From Proales similis (taxonomy: Eukaryota > Rotifera > Eurotatoria > Ploima > Proalidae), in NCBI GenBank assembly GCA_019059635.1, contig JAGVRJ010000008.1, positions 806,001 to 870,000 of the forward strand: a DNA stretch of 64,000 nucleotides, given 5' to 3'. Both the position numbers and the translations under genes were made by a program. Shown here piece by piece: positions 46,555 to 56,639 of the stretch. Under the pieces are notes generated by a model. That model ran no database searches, was not told where the DNA came from, and was given only the letters and a program-made list of their open reading frames with translations. Positions within the stretch are counted from its first letter, which is position 1; each line of letters begins with the position of its first letter.

Positions 46555-46888
46555 TTAAAAGGCTTTATGGACACTTTGCTCGGCCGAAATGACCAGGTTG
46601 TCAAGTTGGCCGTCGCCGCCGAACTCTAGCTCGTCCAGACGACAAGTGAACACCAAGCTGTCGTTCACAAAGATTTGCACCGAGTTCCAACACTCGGACT
46701 TTTGCCACTGGACAATTCGATGGCCGTGCGCCTTGAGGTATTCTAAAATGGCGGTTAAGCTCCTGCTTGCGCTTGTTTCAATAAGCTCAATTACTTTCAA
46801 GGCCAATTAAACGCTCCTGCTTGAATTCGACAATGCCGTTCGAATTGTACGGGCCATATTTGACGACTACGTTGGCATTGGACGGCAT
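46555..46888 (-). CDS. UPF0728 family protein (C10orf53-like)
   Basis: Two exons, 46795-46888 and 46555-46742 (intron 46743-46794), encode 93 aa, the usual length for this family. It starts MPSNANVVVKYGPYNSNGIV, joins through RLIGLEKYLKAHGHRIV and ends with DELEFGGDGQLDN. The conserved blocks VVVxYGPY, RLxGL..LKAxGH and LxFGGDGQLD identify UPF0728, whose vertebrate member is C10orf53. The function is unknown in any organism I can cite. It lies tail to tail with MSH2, its stop only about 200 bp from that of MSH2. The intron was placed because the phase closes and the family alignment is then gap-free. Confidence 0.85.
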
Positions 46889-47119
46889 TGCTGGCAGGTG
46901 GCAAATGGGTGCAAAATTAAAAATTGCTTGGCTGAGAGTTTTACCACGGATTTTCAAGTCCGTCGGGCATCAGCTCGGATAGGAAGCAAGAAAAGACGCT
47001 TGTTAGTAGAGCTGCTGAGAATTAAATTCCCAGCGGTAGTCGCGACGGATTTATTTTCTCTCTGTGTGAGCAAACAGTAACAAACGCAATGGCCATGTTT
47101 GGCATTGCTAATCAACTTG

Positions 47120-48295
47120 CTAAACAAATTCAATGCCTTCGTACTTGAACTGTTCGGAGACGAGCGTGTCTGGAATGATTATGAGGCCGTTGGTGTCGAA
47201 CATGGTGAAAAAGGTGCGCGTTCTGCCCGAGTCTTCTTCGGACTTTATTGCAACAATAAGCTTGTCATCACTGTCGGGAACGAACTTGAACGAAGAGAAG
47301 CCGCGCACTGGCACCACGCTTCCGATCGACCGGAAGCTAATCGACTCGAACGCTTCGTCGGCGCTGATAACCAGATTGGTGGCTCTCTGTTCGTCTAAAC
47401 TGTCGTCGTAGGGCTCTTTGCTTGCGCGCCTGGGAAGGAAATACCACTTTTGCTCTACACTTGACCAAGCGCCGGACTCGAATATGAGATAGCCGGGAAA
47501 TTCGAAGCCGCCCTCTTTTCGCATTCGGTTGTAAAAGACGCTCCAGTCGAGATGGATCACTTGGCCAACTGGAGAGATGGCCTTGACGAACTGCGGGTTG
47601 TGGTTGACCAGTAATCCCTTACTTGTGGTCCACTCTTTGCCCAGACCGCCGACGTAGAGCGTCTCGTCTTTCACGGTCATCCATTCGCATTTAAAGCCTT
47701 TCGAGCTGGTGCCGTCTCCGTCGGCCAAGATTACCCATGGCACGAGTTGATCGCCCAACACCTGGTACACGATTCCGGTTCGATCGTCGCAAGAGTAGAG
47801 CTTGCCGTTGAACACAACGAGCTCGGACAGTTCCATTCCTCGGTCTCCGTACGAGTACTGTGTGCTCACCTGGCTCGGACTCGACTCGAAGCGGACCGTT
47901 GCCGACTTGTGGCCTCGCTCAACGACCAGCTCGGCGCGAAGCAAATAACTCGAGTACTTGCTCTTTTCGTTGTCGAGCTTTGAGTTTGTGTCCAAATCGG
48001 CGACCAGAAGCAAATTGTAGAGCACAGAGCCGGCTTTTGATCTCGGCCTGCTCAACGGGTACGTGTGGTTGTAGGTTTGTTTGAACAGATCGCAGCCGGC
48101 CGACGCTCTTGATGTCGATTTAGGGCCGAACAATAAGTAAACGAATATCAAAACAATGCAGCATAGCAACGCGACGTTCAGCACTTTTTGACTAAACTTG
48201 GAAGACATGTGTGCGTTCACCCGATAGCGAATGGGCGCCTTGACTGCTTTCATCCAATCATTCATGTTCCATTTGGTCCGTCGTTGAGCTCTCAT
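47120..48295 (-). CDS. Calcium-activated nucleotidase / apyrase (CANT1 family)
   Basis: Single-exon gene, 391 aa (human CANT1 is 401). A short basic cytoplasmic N-terminus precedes one TM anchor at about 38-58 (VLNVALLCCIVLIFVYLLFG), giving type II topology, then the five-bladed propeller catalytic domain. Diagnostic blocks: LLLVADLDTNSK, MELSELVVFNGKLYSCDDRTG, GFKCEWMTVKDETLYVGGLGKEWT, NRMRKEGGFEFPGYLIFESG and FLPRRASKEPYDD. The enzyme hydrolyses UDP, GDP and other nucleoside di- and triphosphates in a Ca2+-dependent way in the ER/Golgi, or outside the cell if shed; secreted relatives are salivary apyrases. There is no intron, unlike most neighbours. The ATG chosen leaves a plausible short cytoplasmic tail. 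Confidence 0.93.
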   Translation of the reverse strand: MRAQRRTKWNMNDWMKAVKAPIRYRVNAHMSSKFSQKVLNVALLCCIVLIFVYLLFGPKSTSRASAGCDLFKQTYNHTYPLSRPRSKAGSVLYNLLLVADLDTNSKLDNEKSKYSSYLLRAELVVERGHKSATVRFESSPSQVSTQYSYGDRGMELSELVVFNGKLYSCDDRTGIVYQVLGDQLVPWVILADGDGTSSKGFKCEWMTVKDETLYVGGLGKEWTTSKGLLVNHNPQFVKAISPVGQVIHLDWSVFYNRMRKEGGFEFPGYLIFESGAWSSVEQKWYFLPRRASKEPYDDSLDEQRATNLVISADEAFESISFRSIGSVVPVRGFSSFKFVPDSDDKLIVAIKSEEDSGRTRTFFTMFDTNGLIIIPDTLVSEQFKYEGIEFV

Positions 48296-48779
48296 TCAAA
48301 CTAGCTTTATCTTCCCCTAAAAGTGCTTTCGATTTCAAAATCCGCTTCGAGCTCGTCCCAGCGATTACAATATTCTTTCATACAAAAGGAACCGACGGCC
48401 AATGGTTGTAGAATTATAGACCAAGAGAGAGCGAAAGAGAGAGAGAAATCTGCCAACTAAACACGAATAATTAGGCAGGCGCGTTGCCAAGTCCTCAATT
48501 GTGTCTTGGATGAAAAAACCGTTTGCGAGCTCTCTCGTCCACAAAAATATTTCAACAATTCAAATACACGGTTTAAATACAGACACATGGGCTCGATGGG
48601 ATATTAATTAACAATTGCATACTATTCACTCGCACCGGTTATCCAATCTTGGCCTATTGAACGCGCGATTCGATCGCATAGCAGCCACCAGACTGGGGAA
48701 CATCAGACTGGTGTTGAGTCTAATTGCTTTCTCTCTCTCTCTCTCTCTCAAGAAGACAACGGTATTCAGGAACGAACAT
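48296..48779. other. Interval between apyrase and homeobox gene
   Basis: About 480 bp with a (CT)n run at 48729-48750 followed by CAAG, which may be a splice acceptor for the homeobox gene. If so, an upstream 5' exon exists that I did not find. Confidence 0.4.
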
Positions 48780-49268
48780 ATGGCCCATGTAATTAGGACC
48801 CAGGAGTCTATAAGATGGAGAGTTGTGGAAAGTCTTTCGCCAAGAATGGATCAGACGATGAACAGGAGGCATCTCATGGCAACCAGTGCCGGAGCGTTTC
48901 AATTCTATGATGCTCGCGATTTAAAGATTTCCTCTCCGATCCAGTCGAGCTGGAGCCAGGGCATTGTCGACGGAAGAGAGAGAAGAGCGAGCTCTCTAAA
49001 AGCGATTGGTTGCTCGCTCCAGCGTTCGAACCAGCCGGAGCAAAAGTGCCGCGTGATGTTCACCGCCTGGCAGGTCAAGGAGCTGGAAAAGCTGTTTGAG
49101 CGACAGAAATATGTGACTTCCAAGGAGCGGGACGAGTTGTCCTTGAGGCTGAAGCTCAGCTCAAATCAGATAAAGATCTGGTTCCAGAATCGGCGATACA
49201 AAATAAAGCGCAAGTCAAGGCTGCAGCAGGCCATCCAGAGCAAACCTAAAATTTACTTCTCAAGTTAA
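48780..49268 (+). CDS. NK-type homeodomain transcription factor
   Basis: 162 aa from the ATG at 48780 (upstream exons possible). The homeodomain is about residues 86-145: [17 protein letters not shown], then [20 protein letters not shown], then [15 protein letters not shown]. Tyr at homeodomain position 54 (QNRRYK) is the hallmark of NK-2/NK-3 class proteins, and QNRRYK rather than QNHRYK leans towards Nkx3/bagpipe. No TN motif or NK2-specific domain is seen; the N-terminal 85 residues are unremarkable. It would bind CAAGTG/TAAGTG-like sites (family knowledge). The protein is short for the class and stops 17 residues after the homeodomain. AATAAA is at 49280-49285. Confidence 0.85.
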   Translation: MAHVIRTQESIRWRVVESLSPRMDQTMNRRHLMATSAGAFQFYDARDLKISSPIQSSWSQGIVDGRERRASSLKAIGCSLQRSNQPEQKCRVMFTAWQVKELEKLFERQKYVTSKERDELSLRLKLSSNQIKIWFQNRRYKIKRKSRLQQAIQSKPKIYFSS

Positions 49269-49279
49269 TTTAGTTGCGA

Positions 49280-49285
49280 AATAAA
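49280..49285 (+). terminator. Poly(A) signal of the homeobox gene
   Basis: AATAAA only 12 bp after the TAA stop. Confidence 0.5.
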
Positions 49286-49484
49286 CGCTGCAATAGAGCT
49301 AAAGCGAGCTTCTTTCTCCAATTCTAAATTCACAAGTCGAGTACATTAATTCACAGGTTTGAAACAAGAGAAAGAACAGAGAGCGAGAGGAGAGAGAGAG
49401 AGAGAGAGCTAGTTTGAATCATAAGATTTGATAAAGAGGCAACCACGGCAGAAGAGACCGACAGAGAGCCGAGGTGAAGCAAAC

Positions 49485-50940
49485 ATGGCCTCAAGTTATC
49501 AAAGCTACAGCTCGGGTAAGAGTAAACAAACATTGACCCAGAGGACAATGCTAAAAGTTTTCCTTTTTTTGTTTTCTTCTAATTTGATCCTGTGTCGTTT
49601 GATCGCCATTTGCAGAGTCCGAGTTCGATCAGCTGAATGCCAACATTTCGAGCAATATATTCAAAATAAGACAGAACTGTGAGTAGCTGCTCTGAACCGA
49701 TTGCATTCGATCGCTCTGAACGGAATAAAAGCGAATCAGCTGAAGCAGTTGGCGAAAAAAGTGGGCACCGGCAAAGACAACAATGAGCTGAGGCGGAGCA
49801 TGTTTGTTTGAATTTTCTAGTCTGCTTGTCGATGGCCTTGGCATTAAATTCAACTTGATTAGTCACCAGCTGCTGGCCAGCAGCAAAGACTGCATTCAGG
49901 ACACCAACAGCAGTCTGCAGCGCCTCTCGTCGATCAAAAACAGCCGCGTAATTCTCGCCGCCCTCGCCTGTAGGCCGTCTTTTATTTCCATCGACTGATT
50001 TGCACCATTCAAGTCGGAGTTGGCGTTCACCAAATCGCGTCGAGCATTTGAAAGCGAAATTGAAAACCACGCTCGTCTTCAAAAGGTTTGAGTGCTCGCT
50101 CTGTTCTCCTATTGAGAGTCTTAAGGCGAATGCTGGCGTTAATCAGGAGATCACGGAGAAACTGCGCAACACAATGCTGCAGAGCGACGACGAACGCCAG
50201 GCCATTGAGACATTCAATGTAAGAGATCGGCTCCGAAAGCAACAAAACTCATTTGAACAAAACTCTGTCGAATTCTAACCGTATTAGGAGGCGTCCGAAA
50301 GGCAGTCGCTGCTTCAGAAGGAGTAAGCCGCATCTCTTCTCGGCTATTCTTTGACCAACTTAAACCAACTTTGCCTTTGTGACAAAATTTTTCAACAGGA
50401 GGATCCAAGGCCTGGATCGGGAGCTCGACGACGTGCGAAATCGAGATGCCATGATGCGACAAATTGAGGCAAATTTATTTTAATCGACGAACGCAATATT
50501 AAATTTCTGACCGCGGCTCATCAGGGCGACATCATAAACATAAACGAAATAATGCGCGACCTTGCCACCATGGTCAACGAGCAGAGCAGTCTTGTAGGTG
50601 AGAAGCTGGCCGCTCTCTAGAGTTCCGTGTGAACTCGGCGCGGCTTGAGAACGCCTCGTTGGTCTTCTTGGTCTTCTAAACCGCTGACGTTCGATAGACA
50701 ACATAAGCTCGAATGTGGAGAACACATACGGACACGTGGAGTCAGCAAACACAGAATTGAGCAAAGCCGGTCGATATGCGGTGAGTGTTGGCTCTCACAA
50801 GCGCGTCGGTCGCCTCTATTGCTTATTTCCCTTTAACACAACAGAGCAAGTACAGGAAAAAGGTGCTCATCCTCATTGTTATACTCGTCGTGTTTATCAT
50901 CACGCTCGGCCTGATCATATTTTTATCGCTGAAAAAGTGA
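49485..50940 (+). CDS. Endosomal syntaxin (Qa-SNARE, syntaxin 7/12-like)
   Basis: Eleven exons: 49485-49515, 49616-49678, 49732-49801, 49863-49947, 50014-50085, 50126-50218, 50288-50322, 50399-50468, 50525-50597, 50698-50780 and 50845-50940, giving 256 aa (human STX7 is 261). The N-terminal Habc region begins FDQLNANISSNIFKIRQN. The SNARE helix includes RDAMMRQIEGDIININEIMR with the zero-layer Gln in VNEQSSLVDNI, then NVENTYGHVESANTELSKAG. A C-terminal anchor follows (VLILIVILVVFIITLGLIIF). The match to STX7/STX12 is best in the SNARE motif. It mediates fusion among early and late endosomes and lysosomes. The intron after 50468 begins GCAAAT, a non-GT donor; no GT is available nearby. AATAAA is at 51053-51058. 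Confidence 0.93.
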
Positions 50941-51570
50941 ACCCATTCCCAATCACTGATGGGCGTCGAAAAAATTTAGACAAAAAACAATTGGAGCCTG
51001 TTCTAATTTGCATTCGTTTGTCTCAAATATCCTTTCATTATTCACTCGTTTCAATAAATTGATTTCTTCCTTTATTTCGATGCTGTTTGGGCCACTGTTC
51101 AACAAATACTCTAGAAGAGTCTATTTCCGGCCTCTCTTTAATGGTTCAAACGTTGACATGCAAACTCTCTTGCATTTATGAACTGCAACTGGTTCCTGAA
51201 TTCATCTGACGTAATTGGTGGAGGCCTGAACCTGACACTGTCTATCTCTGAAATGGGCAATTGGGCATACAATAACTCCCCATTTACTGTGCTCTCTATT
51301 GTGCTAGTTGAATTGGCAGCAGCGTTTGTTGACTAGTCTCAATTGCATGTCGAATTGCAGTACAGAAAAGAGACACATAACAAAGATTTATTTCTCACGC
51401 ACAGTGGCGAGCCAGACAATGAGCTAAACGGACAAAATTACAGAACAAAATCAGACAAACGATTATAATGAGAGGAGAGTGACTGGTTATTCCATTTATT
51501 GAGTGGCGTCGATCGCTCTTCTTGTTCTATTTGTGCAGACGAACGCCGAATAGTCGAGAGTCGGCCGCGT
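50941..51570. other. Convergent 3' flanks of syntaxin and calcyphosin
   Basis: About 630 bp containing AATAAA (+) at 51053-51058 and TTTATT (- strand signal) at 51495-51500. No coding sequence was seen. Confidence 0.45.
51053..51058 (+). terminator. Poly(A) signal of the syntaxin gene
   Basis: AATAAA about 113 bp past the TGA stop. Confidence 0.55.
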
Positions 51571-52385
51571 TCATTTTGGCTCCAGTCCGAAGCAAGACTG
51601 CATCAGAAATATGAAATACGAGTCGTCCGGAATGCTGGTTGAAACCATCGAGTAATAGTTTCGAAATTCTTCCTTGGTCACTATTCCGTCAGGCTGGCCG
51701 GGTGTGTCAAAAGCGTCGAGGAAGCTTCGCAGCGCCTGTTCGCAAATGCAATAGTTCAAGCAAACTTGGACAAGAAATTTGAAAAAAAAAATTCAATTGG
51801 AAATATCGAATTACTTGTTCGACAGACCAGGTGCCGTCCTGGCATTTGGGATGCTTGCGCGCTTGTTCAATGTAGACGACGCGAAAGTCCTCCAGAGATA
51901 GAACGCCATCGTTGTTGATGTCTAATCTAAGAAGCGAGAGAGATTGAAATACACAAACAAACAGAGGCGAAGGGCAAAGCGACGAGACAAGAGAGGGCAA
52001 GAGAACAGAGAGAGAGAGAGAGAACGAAAAAGGAGGAGAGAGAGAGGGCGCTGCTGAAATCGACATCCAGATTATTTGCATACTTATCAAATGCGGCGTC
52101 GATTACTTGGAGGCGCGCTTGCGATATGCCCGGACTCAGCGCCGAGATGAATTCGCTGTAATCTATCTTGCCGTCCTGCTTGGTGTCGAACTGGTTGAAA
52201 AGATTGCGGAACTCGGCCTCGGTCAAGTCGGTTAGACCGCAAGAGCGCAGTCCACGCTTGAACTCGCCGTAGTCCAGTCGTCTTGAATTATCCTTGTCCA
52301 TCGACTTGAACAGATCGCTCAAGTAGTTGCTTCTTCTTGAACCTTTGGTTTTCATCAAGAACATTCGAATTAGCTCAACGCTCAT
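51571..52385 (-). CDS. Calcyphosin-like EF-hand protein
   Basis: Three exons, 52084-52385, 51815-51926 and 51571-51735, encode 192 aa (calcyphosin is 189). Four EF-hands are visible. Loop 1 is DKDNSRRLDYGEF and loop 2 is DTKQDGKIDYSEF. Loop 3 is DINNDGVLSLEDF, immediately after the first splice junction. Loop 4 is degenerate, DTPGQPDGIVTKEEF. The C-terminus has MVSTSIPDDSYFIFLMQSCF, typical of calcyphosin and its CAPSL relatives. It is a cytosolic Ca2+ sensor, often expressed in ciliated or secretory cells. The first intron includes a (GA)n run. TTTATT at 51495-51500 is the likely poly(A) signal. Confidence 0.93.
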
Positions 52386-54399
52386 TTTGATCGAGATCTA
52401 TTTTGCTCCGGCTCCCGCTACGTATGTGCTCTGTTTTGTGAGTTGGTCGATTTGCCAGTGACTCGATGATGCCTAATGCTTTTGTTTTTGTTGTCAACGG
52501 CGGCCTATTCCTGTATCCTTCTAGACACTAATGAATTCAGAGTTTTATATGCACCGCACAACACACTCGGCAATCAAATGTTTGCAGCTGTGCTTTTGCT
52601 TTTTAATCGAAATCAAATGGAGGACTGGTGTGTACGCGAGCGTGCATTTGTTTGCGACAGCGGATAAGGGCCGAGTGAATGCGATGAAGAATAGAGCGAA
52701 AAAGCTTTTTTTTTTCTGAAAATGAATTAGATTGATGAAATTCCGACCTATTTATAGAGGCATGGCATTGGAAAAAAAAACAATTCGGATGCTGCTGTAA
52801 GCGATGTAAGAGGAAGCTGTCGCTTCATTACTTAGTTACTCATTCATTTTCAAACTTGTAAATGCCCATCGACCCAATTTAGACACATGGGGATGATTCG
52901 TTAGACTAGAACCGACTCAATCAAGAGCTGAACAGCGCCCAACACAATACAGCGAAATTAAATAGAAAAAAAAATCTAAAATGCTGAAGGACAAGTAAGA
53001 AAGAAAGAAAAAAATAAATAAAATGACGACGCACTGAGAATGGAAAACAATTTAATGATCAAATAATCAAAATCGATTTAGAGAAAAGTCGTATTCCACC
53101 CAGAGTGATCGTTTCCAATTTCCCGTCAACGTTTAAGTCTGCTAACACACAATTGAAGGCAGCAAATGACACAAACAGACAGCGATTGAGCAGACAGTCA
53201 GACAGGCCAACTGGCTGCCTAGTCGACTGCCTAGCTGGCTGGCTGGCTGGATAGATGGCGGCGTAGAGGATCTTCTGCAGCTGTACTGGCTCTTCAATGA
53301 ATATTGAATGAAAGGCATGCTAATTTGACTCTATTTACTTCATTAAGCCATTGAGATCGGGAGAAGCCAGAGCATTCATCTCAATCACAGCCGGCTCAAT
53401 AATTGAGCCGGGGCTCAAAGCTATCTGTCGCCAAATGCGAGCTCGGTCTCAGTCGACTGTAGCCAAGCATTCACTCAATTTTTATATTGAGTCGGCGGGA
53501 CTTGATAATTAGGCCTGGTGATAGAGGATGTTGTGCAAGTCAGAGCAGAAGGGAAGAAGAAGAAAAGTCTGCTTGCCGTTCTCTTCTCTTTCGTCCCTGT
53601 CTCTTCCCTTCTAATCGACGACAGACGGAAACATGCGTCCAGAATACGATCATAGACAGCCAGCAGTCATTAATCAAAAGCGGCATACTAGCGTGCTCCC
53701 CATTACGAATGGAAAACCAAGTACTGACGACAATTCGCGTGTATGTTCATGTGTGTGTGTGTGTGTGTGTTGTGTCGATCGTGCGGTTGTCGGGGCCTTT
53801 TAAAAAAAGAAGAACAAAGAGCCAGGAAGAGAAATCGAATTATTTGATGAAAAATAATATTCTCATTGGCCGACGATAGCGGGGAGGTTGGGTTTTACCT
53901 TGGCTGGCGTCATTGTAAGTAAACTGAACAGCTCATTAAGGACAGGCTATTTTGACTCGCAAATTAGCTTCTGTTTATCTAAGCTCGTAAATCACTTTCA
54001 ATTTGGTTCAGTTTTCTGCCGAGTTCGAACTTTGGTTTATTCAGACTTGGTCCAAATTAAGGCTGTGTAGGCTGTAAAAACATCAGGGATAAAAAAGATT
54101 TGCCAAAATTCATTAAACCTCAAATTCATAAAAGCATAAAAAAAAACAAGCCTGCCAAATTAGTCGACGGACGGACGGACGTACTGCGACGGGTTTAGAC
54201 AGAGAGAGAGACAGAGAGAGACAGAGAGAGAGAGAGAGGGGGAGTGAGAGAGTCATTGAGAGAAAGAGAGAAAAATCCAGAGAGCCGGGACAGCTTTAAA
54301 AGGTAATTCGATAATTGCAATTGATATGGCGTCAATTAATTGCATTGATTGAAAACACAAGTCGCAATAAATATGCTCGAATGCAATTACTGACGCAAT
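52386..54399. other. 2-kb non-coding interval
   Basis: Contains GGCT repeats (about 53232-53247), (GT)n at about 53751-53770 and long (GA)n tracts at about 54197-54250. Open frames here are short and repeat-derived. No recognisable gene. Confidence 0.5.
54197..54255. repeat. (GA)n low-complexity tract
   Basis: Interrupted GA/CAGAGAGAG repeats in non-coding DNA downstream of the Ser/Arg-rich gene. Confidence 0.7.
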
Positions 54400-55482
54400 T
54401 CAGTATTTCCTGTCTCTATCACGTCGACTGGTTAGAGAGGAGATGGCGAAGCCTCTCCGACTTGACTCTGACGTTCTGAAGGTATTGATCGCGTTGCCCA
54501 CCTCATCGCCTCGCCCGTTCTGCAGCTCAGCTGCGTCTCTCTCTTCTCGTTTCCTACTGCTCCAGTCACGTCTGCGCTCGCTTCTCGGGTAGCCTTGTGT
54601 AATTGACATTGCTTTGTTTCGTGCACTGCCTGGGCTAAAATCTTCGCGGTGTCTTGACGTGTTTCGCTGACTCGGCTCGTATGAGCCGTCAATGTCAAAT
54701 TCCGGTGTATCACCTGCGTGGGAATCATGCCTCCTACTGTTCACACTCATCCTGGGCTTCGGCACCGGCCGATTTCCTTCATCGTTGCGTTGATCAGCTC
54801 GACTGCGAGTTAGCCGATCATCAACGTATTGGGACGAAGAGGCAAAATGGTCTATGTTCAAGCTTGCTCGATTCTGGCGACTGCTGCGACGACTAGAAGC
54901 GCGCAAGTAAGCGCCGAACTCGCGTTCGTTTGCAGCCAATAGCTCCGAGCGTGCGTCTCTATTCGTTTCTGTCTGCCTCCGAGGCGTTCTTGAGCTGCGT
55001 GGTGAATACCCACTCGGTGAGCTTGGAGTATAAGAGCTGCGCAATTGATTTCGGGAAGACGACAATGACGGTTCTAAAATTGAGCTCTCGTTCTCGAACT
55101 CGACCTGAGTGAGACGGCTATTCGAGCCGAACCGGTCTTCGACTGCCGACTGCCGTCCGCCCGTGTCACTTGGCGACGGTACGTAGGTTTTGTTGTAGAA
55201 TATTATTTGCCGGTTGCGTTCCCTTGCGCCGTTGCGGCTGGACTGCTGACGGGGCGTTAAATTGTCCATTGAGAAGCTTGTTCTTGAAGTTGGCCTTGAG
55301 TACGCCTCCTGAGCCAAGGTCAAGTCAATTGAGTTTCTGCTTTGGCTCGGATCTCGGCGCGGCACTGCTCGTAGACTCTCTCTCACTTGATCGGCATATG
55401 AAACGGGCGAAGTTGCCTCAATAGAACTTCTATTGGCACTTTGCCGTCTTGCCGATTGCAGCCTCAAATCAGGTAGTGGCAT
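54400..55482 (-). CDS. Disordered Ser/Arg-rich protein of unknown function
   Basis: A 360-aa uninterrupted frame begins at ATG 55482. It is Ser-, Arg- and Gln-rich throughout, with many RS/SR and NR pairs, no predicted TM or signal peptide and no domain I recognise. One segment reads RPVPKPRMS, a plausible SH3-binding Pro motif. Short ordered patches occur (RQIIFYNKTYVPSPSDTG; LLAANEREFGAYLRASS). The long open frame in a region otherwise rich in stops argues it is real. It could be a cytoskeletal linker or RNA-associated protein, but there is nothing to choose between them. No clear minus-strand poly(A) signal lies just below the stop, and additional exons are possible. Confidence 0.5.
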   Translation of the reverse strand: MPLPDLRLQSARRQSANRSSIEATSPVSYADQVRESLRAVPRRDPSQSRNSIDLTLAQEAYSRPTSRTSFSMDNLTPRQQSSRNGARERNRQIIFYNKTYVPSPSDTGGRQSAVEDRFGSNSRLTQVEFENESSILEPSLSSSRNQLRSSYTPSSPSGYSPRSSRTPRRQTETNRDARSELLAANEREFGAYLRASSRRSSRQNRASLNIDHFASSSQYVDDRLTRSRADQRNDEGNRPVPKPRMSVNSRRHDSHAGDTPEFDIDGSYEPSQRNTSRHREDFSPGSARNKAMSITQGYPRSERRRDWSSRKREERDAAELQNGRGDEVGNAINTFRTSESSRRGFAISSLTSRRDRDRKY

Positions 55483-56639
55483 TTGACTTTACATTTGCGC
55501 CCGCATCACTTTTATTTTCTTCTCTGTTTTATTTTGCTTTGCTGCTTCGGTGTGCGTCGTCTATTCTGTTTCGGCAAACTCTAGAATCGAATAAATAAAA
55601 AAAAAAAAATTACGTGCGATAAGCTGGCTGTCAGCGCAGTGCCAAAACAGAAACAGTGTAGTCAAATAGAAACTTATTTAACAGCTATTTGCACCGAATC
55701 AAAATTCGACTATTATGCAGACCAGAATAGGCCTGAAAGAGTCTAAGGCCTCAGGTGATTTACGAAACCAACGATGACATTAGCATTTTCCATCTTTCCT
55801 CTGGCTCCAATTTTTATTAGTTGCTGGTGCGCACAGGTTGGCTTCAAGAACAAAAAAAAAGAGGAGCTCGAGCGGTAGCCATGACGGCTTATGCTCACTT
55901 CTTCTGACTGTTTGTCGCTTCGTTTGCCTTTCCCGCTCTGTGCGCGCTCGCTTGCCTGCTGGGCTATTTGGAATTTGTGTCGCTTTCGATTTGTTAGCTC
56001 ATAATTTTCAAGATATCGATCATCATCATCATCATCAGCAGCACACACACACACGTTCGTTCTTGGGCCCAACTCACTTGGTGCGGGCGATGAGGTAACA
56101 AGGTGGAAAGTAATTATTTTCGCCTGTTGCCACGTAGCAACCGATCGATCGGTCAAATTCGATTATTCGTGTTCTGCTGATAAGTTATTTGAATCTTTCG
56201 ATCGGCATCTGACACTAACCAATTACATAATGTCAATTCAATTCCGATTAATGGCTAGTGCTGTCTTCTAGTTAGCTCATTTCTCTGGGCTCTAGTCCGC
56301 ATAAGCGAGAGCACATCTCGGCGAATTGCCTCGTTTCGGCTGCTCTCATAGGAATCGCCACCATTATTCTCAAAAAATAGCAAAATTGGAAAAGAACGAG
56401 AACCAGTCAGACCCAAAAAAAAGTAATGTAGCGAAAATATAAATGAAATAAAATGAATCGAGCAGAGCAATCTAAAAGGAAATCGCCTGAGACTGGCGTG
56501 TCCATTACAGATGGCAAAATCAGAAATTGAGGACTAAATTTACTAAAATTGAAAATCGAATGATCCAGAAACAAAGAGGAATTTTTGAAAAACAGAACAT
56601 TGATGGATTCTATTCTGACGGAACAAAACAAACACCTTT
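55483..56639. other. Non-coding interval between Ser/Arg-rich gene and ABCC gene 1
   Basis: About 1.15 kb, with poly-A/T tracts near 55598 and 55851, an ATC run at about 56018-56036 followed by CA repeats, and no supportable exon. Frames here translate to repeat-derived peptides. Confidence 0.45.

Noticed and set aside
55743-56156. 137-aa minus-strand frame with an Asp run
   Set aside because: Its acidic run comes from an ATC microsatellite and the rest is compositionally odd. No homology or splice context.
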